DNA from: JANRKB01 sp033763695
Lineage (GTDB): Bacteria > Planctomycetota > Phycisphaerae > Phycisphaerales > UBA1924
NCBI GenBank assembly: GCA_033763695.1
Contig: JANRKB010000002.1
Location: 62,001 to 126,000, forward strand
Length of the DNA stretch: 64,000 bases
Direction of reading: 5' to 3'
Shown: one piece after another, positions 62,227 to 64,000 of the stretch
How the letters are laid out: the number at the start of each line of letters is the position of its first letter
Numbering within the stretch: the stretch's first letter is position 1
Notes under the pieces: generated by a model
What the model was told of the DNA's origin: nothing
The model's database searches: none
What the model saw: the letters and a program-made list of their open reading frames with translations, nothing else
Position numbers and translations under genes: made by a program

Positions 62227-63282
62227 ATGGCACGCCAGGATGATCATGACGACCAGCCGCGACGGTCCGCCAAGCCGCTGGGTGGCGTCATGTCGCTGGG
62301 CGGCCACCTCGAAGAACTGCGGCGCCGCATCATCTGGGCTCTGCTGGGCGTGCTCCCGATCTTTCTGGGTGCGTTGGCGATCGCGCGGCCGCTGCTTGAG
62401 ATTCTGATGGCGCCGGTGCAGGCCGCGCTGCGTGCCGAGGGTGCTCGCCCGCTGCTGATCTCCACGGGTGTGCTGGAGACATTCGACACATGGCTGAAGG
62501 TCGCCGTGATGGTGACCATCATCGTCGGCAGTCCGTGGCTGCTCTATCAGGCGTGGCTGTTCGTCGCGCCGGGGCTTTATCGCCACGAGAAGCGATTCGT
62601 GCGATTCCTGCTGCCACTGAGCACGGTGCTGATCGCGTCGGGCGTGGCGTTCCTCTACTTCGCCGTGCTGCCGGTGATGCTGCACTTCTTCATTCACTTT
62701 GGCAGCACGCTGGGCAAGCCCACGATCCCGACCGCGGAACTGCCTGCGGGATTGGTGCTGCCGGTCGCGCCGGTGCTGGAGGCCGACCCGCCCGCGCCGG
62801 CCGCGGGGCAGATGTGGGTGAACAAGAAGATCCAGGAACTGCGGGTGTGTGTGGAAGCCGCGCCGGCTGCGGGCGGCACGGCCAAGGTGCTGGGCATGCC
62901 TCTGACCAGCGGCGCGGGCGTTGAGCCTTCGTTCCGCGTGAGTGAGTACGTCAGTCTGCTCACCACGCTGGCGATCGCGTTCGCCGCGGCATTCCAGACG
63001 CCGGTGGTCGTGCTGCTGCTGGGCTGGGCCGGGATCGTGACGCCCAAGACGCTCGCGAACTATCGACGCCACGCGGCCATGATCGTGGGCATCATCGCCG
63101 CGCTGCTCACGCCCGCGGATGTCTTCAGCATGCTGCTCATGGGCATCCCCATGTACCTGCTCTATGAGCTCGGCGGCATCCTGCTGCGGCTCTTCCCCGC
63201 CAAGCGGGTCGCCGCACGCGAGGATGACCACTCCGATGAAGACGGCCCGCGGATCGAAGAACATCAGCACGCGGAGCGATGA
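62227..63282 (+). CDS. tatC: Sec-independent protein translocase subunit TatC, with enlarged periplasmic loop
   Basis: 351 residues, about 90 longer than E. coli TatC. HLEELRRRIIWALLGVLPIF, SPWLLYQAWLFVAPGLYRHE KRF, FAAAFQTPVVVLLLGWAG, NYRRHAAMIVGIIAALLTPA and MGIPMYLLYELG are the family hallmarks. TatC recognises twin-arginine signal peptides of folded proteins. An extra ~65-70 residues sit in the periplasmic loop between helices three and four (LPAGLVLPVAPVLEADPPAP to GMPLTSGAGVEPS), and the tail is acidic and His-rich. tatA/B are not adjacent. It overlaps tadA by a few bases, so they are co-transcribed. Confidence 0.93.
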   Translation: MARQDDHDDQPRRSAKPLGGVMSLGGHLEELRRRIIWALLGVLPIFLGALAIARPLLEILMAPVQAALRAEGARPLLISTGVLETFDTWLKVAVMVTIIVGSPWLLYQAWLFVAPGLYRHEKRFVRFLLPLSTVLIASGVAFLYFAVLPVMLHFFIHFGSTLGKPTIPTAELPAGLVLPVAPVLEADPPAPAAGQMWVNKKIQELRVCVEAAPAAGGTAKVLGMPLTSGAGVEPSFRVSEYVSLLTTLAIAFAAAFQTPVVVLLLGWAGIVTPKTLANYRRHAAMIVGIIAALLTPADVFSMLLMGIPMYLLYELGGILLRLFPAKRVAAREDDHSDEDGPRIEEHQHAER

Positions 63283-63794
63283 TGCAGCGAGACGCCGCGA
63301 ATGAACAGCCGCCGCGCGACACCGCGATGATGCGGCGCGCGATTGAACTCGCACGCGAAGCCGCGGCACTCGGCGAAGTGCCTGTCGGCGCGGTGGTCTA
63401 TCGCACCGGCGCGGACGGCACGCCCGAGATTCTGGGTGAAGGCTTCAATCGACGCGAGATCGACAACGACCCCGCGGCACACGCCGAACTGCTCGCCATC
63501 CGAGCCGCCGCGAAGCGTCTGGGCGATTGGCGGCTGGAGGGTTGCTCGCTCGCCGTGACGCTTGAGCCGTGCCCGATGTGCGCCGGACTGATCGTCAACG
63601 CCCGCGTGGCGCGGGTGGTCTACGGGGCCGACGACCCCAAGGCGGGCGCGTGCCGCTCGCTGTTTGCCCTCACCACCGACGCGCGGCTGAACCATCGCGT
63701 GGAACTCGTGCCCGGCGTGCTCGCCGAGGAATGCGCCGACCTGCTGCGGGCGTTTTTCAAGGCCCTGCGCCAGCGCCCGCCGGGAGCGGGCTGA
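63282..63794 (+). CDS. tadA: tRNA-specific adenosine deaminase TadA
   Basis: 170 residues. It converts A34 to inosine in tRNA-Arg(ACG). Zinc and catalytic residues are in HAELLAI (His67, Glu69) and EPCPMCAGLI (Cys97, Cys100). GAVVYRTGADGTPEILGEGF NRRE and VVYGADDPKAGACRSLFAL are also typical. The ATG at 63282 is 5 nt after GGAG (63273-63276). An ATG at 63279 is also possible but too close to that site. The start overlaps the tatC stop. Cytosine-deaminase relatives are less likely because of the full DPKAGA segment. Confidence 0.93.
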   Translation: MQRDAANEQPPRDTAMMRRAIELAREAAALGEVPVGAVVYRTGADGTPEILGEGFNRREIDNDPAAHAELLAIRAAAKRLGDWRLEGCSLAVTLEPCPMCAGLIVNARVARVVYGADDPKAGACRSLFALTTDARLNHRVELVPGVLAEECADLLRAFFKALRQRPPGAG

Positions 63795-63897
63795 AACCGA
63801 CGCACGGGCCCAGCCCGGCACCCGGCTGGCGATGACAACACATGTTGTGGCCCAGAGGTGACTTATACTTGGGTCGACCTTTCTGGAGCCATAGACC

Positions 63898-64000
63898 ATG
63901 ACCGTCGCACCCAGCCGCGTCCCTTCCGCCAGCGTCTCTCCCTCGACCGATCCGCTTCAACTGATCGACGTCGATCACGTGCAGTTCTACGTCGGCAACG
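63898..64000 (+). CDS. hppD: 4-hydroxyphenylpyruvate dioxygenase, 5' end only
   Basis: The first 34 codons are in the window: MTVAPSRVPSASVSPSTDPL, then QLIDVDHVQFYVGN. LIDVDHVQFYVGN, with its metal-fold His, matches the start of HppD, the iron enzyme of tyrosine breakdown that forms homogentisate. GGAG at 63884-63887 lies upstream, and TATACT at 63864-63869 is a likely -10. The rest of the gene lies beyond the window, so the call rests on this short stretch. Confidence 0.7.
   Translation, partial: MTVAPSRVPSASVSPSTDPLQLIDVDHVQFYVGN

Noticed and set aside
62124..63369. N-terminal extension of mntR running antisense through tatC
   Set aside because: The DtxR-like domain begins at the Met at 62124; the upstream frame is a shadow of tatC.

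Overview
The window is GC-rich and gene-dense and most likely comes from a planctomycete of the Phycisphaerae type. The evidence is: (i) five secreted proteins that carry a C-terminal two-repeat EF-hand/dockerin-like module of the kind DFNGDGFLDFTDFDDFV; (ii) a tandem pair of right-handed beta-helix exoproteins that share a conserved N-terminal block; (iii) a 53-residue 'small basic protein' starting MSMDRSL, a family I recall from Planctomycetes and Verrucomicrobia; and (iv) many single-gene transcription units set apart by GC-rich hairpins. No phage, insertion sequence, CRISPR array or rRNA was seen. One tRNA (Leu, anticodon TAG) is present. The assignment rests on recognition of families, not on a search.

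Layout. 1-11 kb: extracellular proteins (two beta-helix proteins, a WGENIGW-repeat protein, HAF-repeat and other dockerin-tagged proteins), a histone H1-like DNA-binding protein, a kinase-like protein that has lost its catalytic residues, and a RibB-type riboflavin enzyme with a degenerate cyclohydrolase half. 10.7-22.4 kb: recJ, a FecCD-type permease, a lone atpC, a type II/IV secretin followed by a TPR lipoprotein, a GT-C glycosyltransferase, and Fur-family and AraC-family regulators. 22.7-28 kb: a GH31 alpha-glucosidase divergent from the AraC regulator, then a repeat-rich stretch around a small lipoprotein, then an HhH-GPD DNA glycosylase. 28-36 kb: carB with an apparent one-base frameshift near its start and a repeat-derived insertion in its middle, an OPT-family transporter, tRNA-Leu and a GspF/PilC-like protein. 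36-44 kb: threonine dehydrogenase lacking its structural zinc cysteines, a Fic protein, a LURP-one-like protein, a TetR regulator co-transcribed with an ABC-type permease, and a large BNR/sialidase-like dockerin-tagged exoprotein. 44-64 kb: mfd, small conserved proteins, a DUF1275-STAS fusion, several secreted or membrane proteins, the small basic protein, a RidA-like protein, a Cys-rich lipoprotein, a DUF2339 membrane protein, mntR, tatC-tadA, and the first codons of 4-hydroxyphenylpyruvate dioxygenase.

How it fits together. Most genes are independent housekeeping or cell-envelope units. Clear co-transcription is limited to tetR-permease (stop and start overlap) and tatC-tadA (overlap). The recurring theme is secretion: exoproteins with a common C-terminal tag, a secretin, a GspF-like inner-membrane protein and TatC, although no cohesin or sorting enzyme for the tag lies here.

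The least expected signal is in the non-coding DNA. Imperfect 7- or 8-nt tandem repeats, three of them arranged as two arms of opposite polarity, occur at four loci, one of them inside carB. They are accompanied by two identical 32-bp palindromes, a nested 80-nt stem-loop element and a run of strong hairpins at 53.6-54.06 kb.
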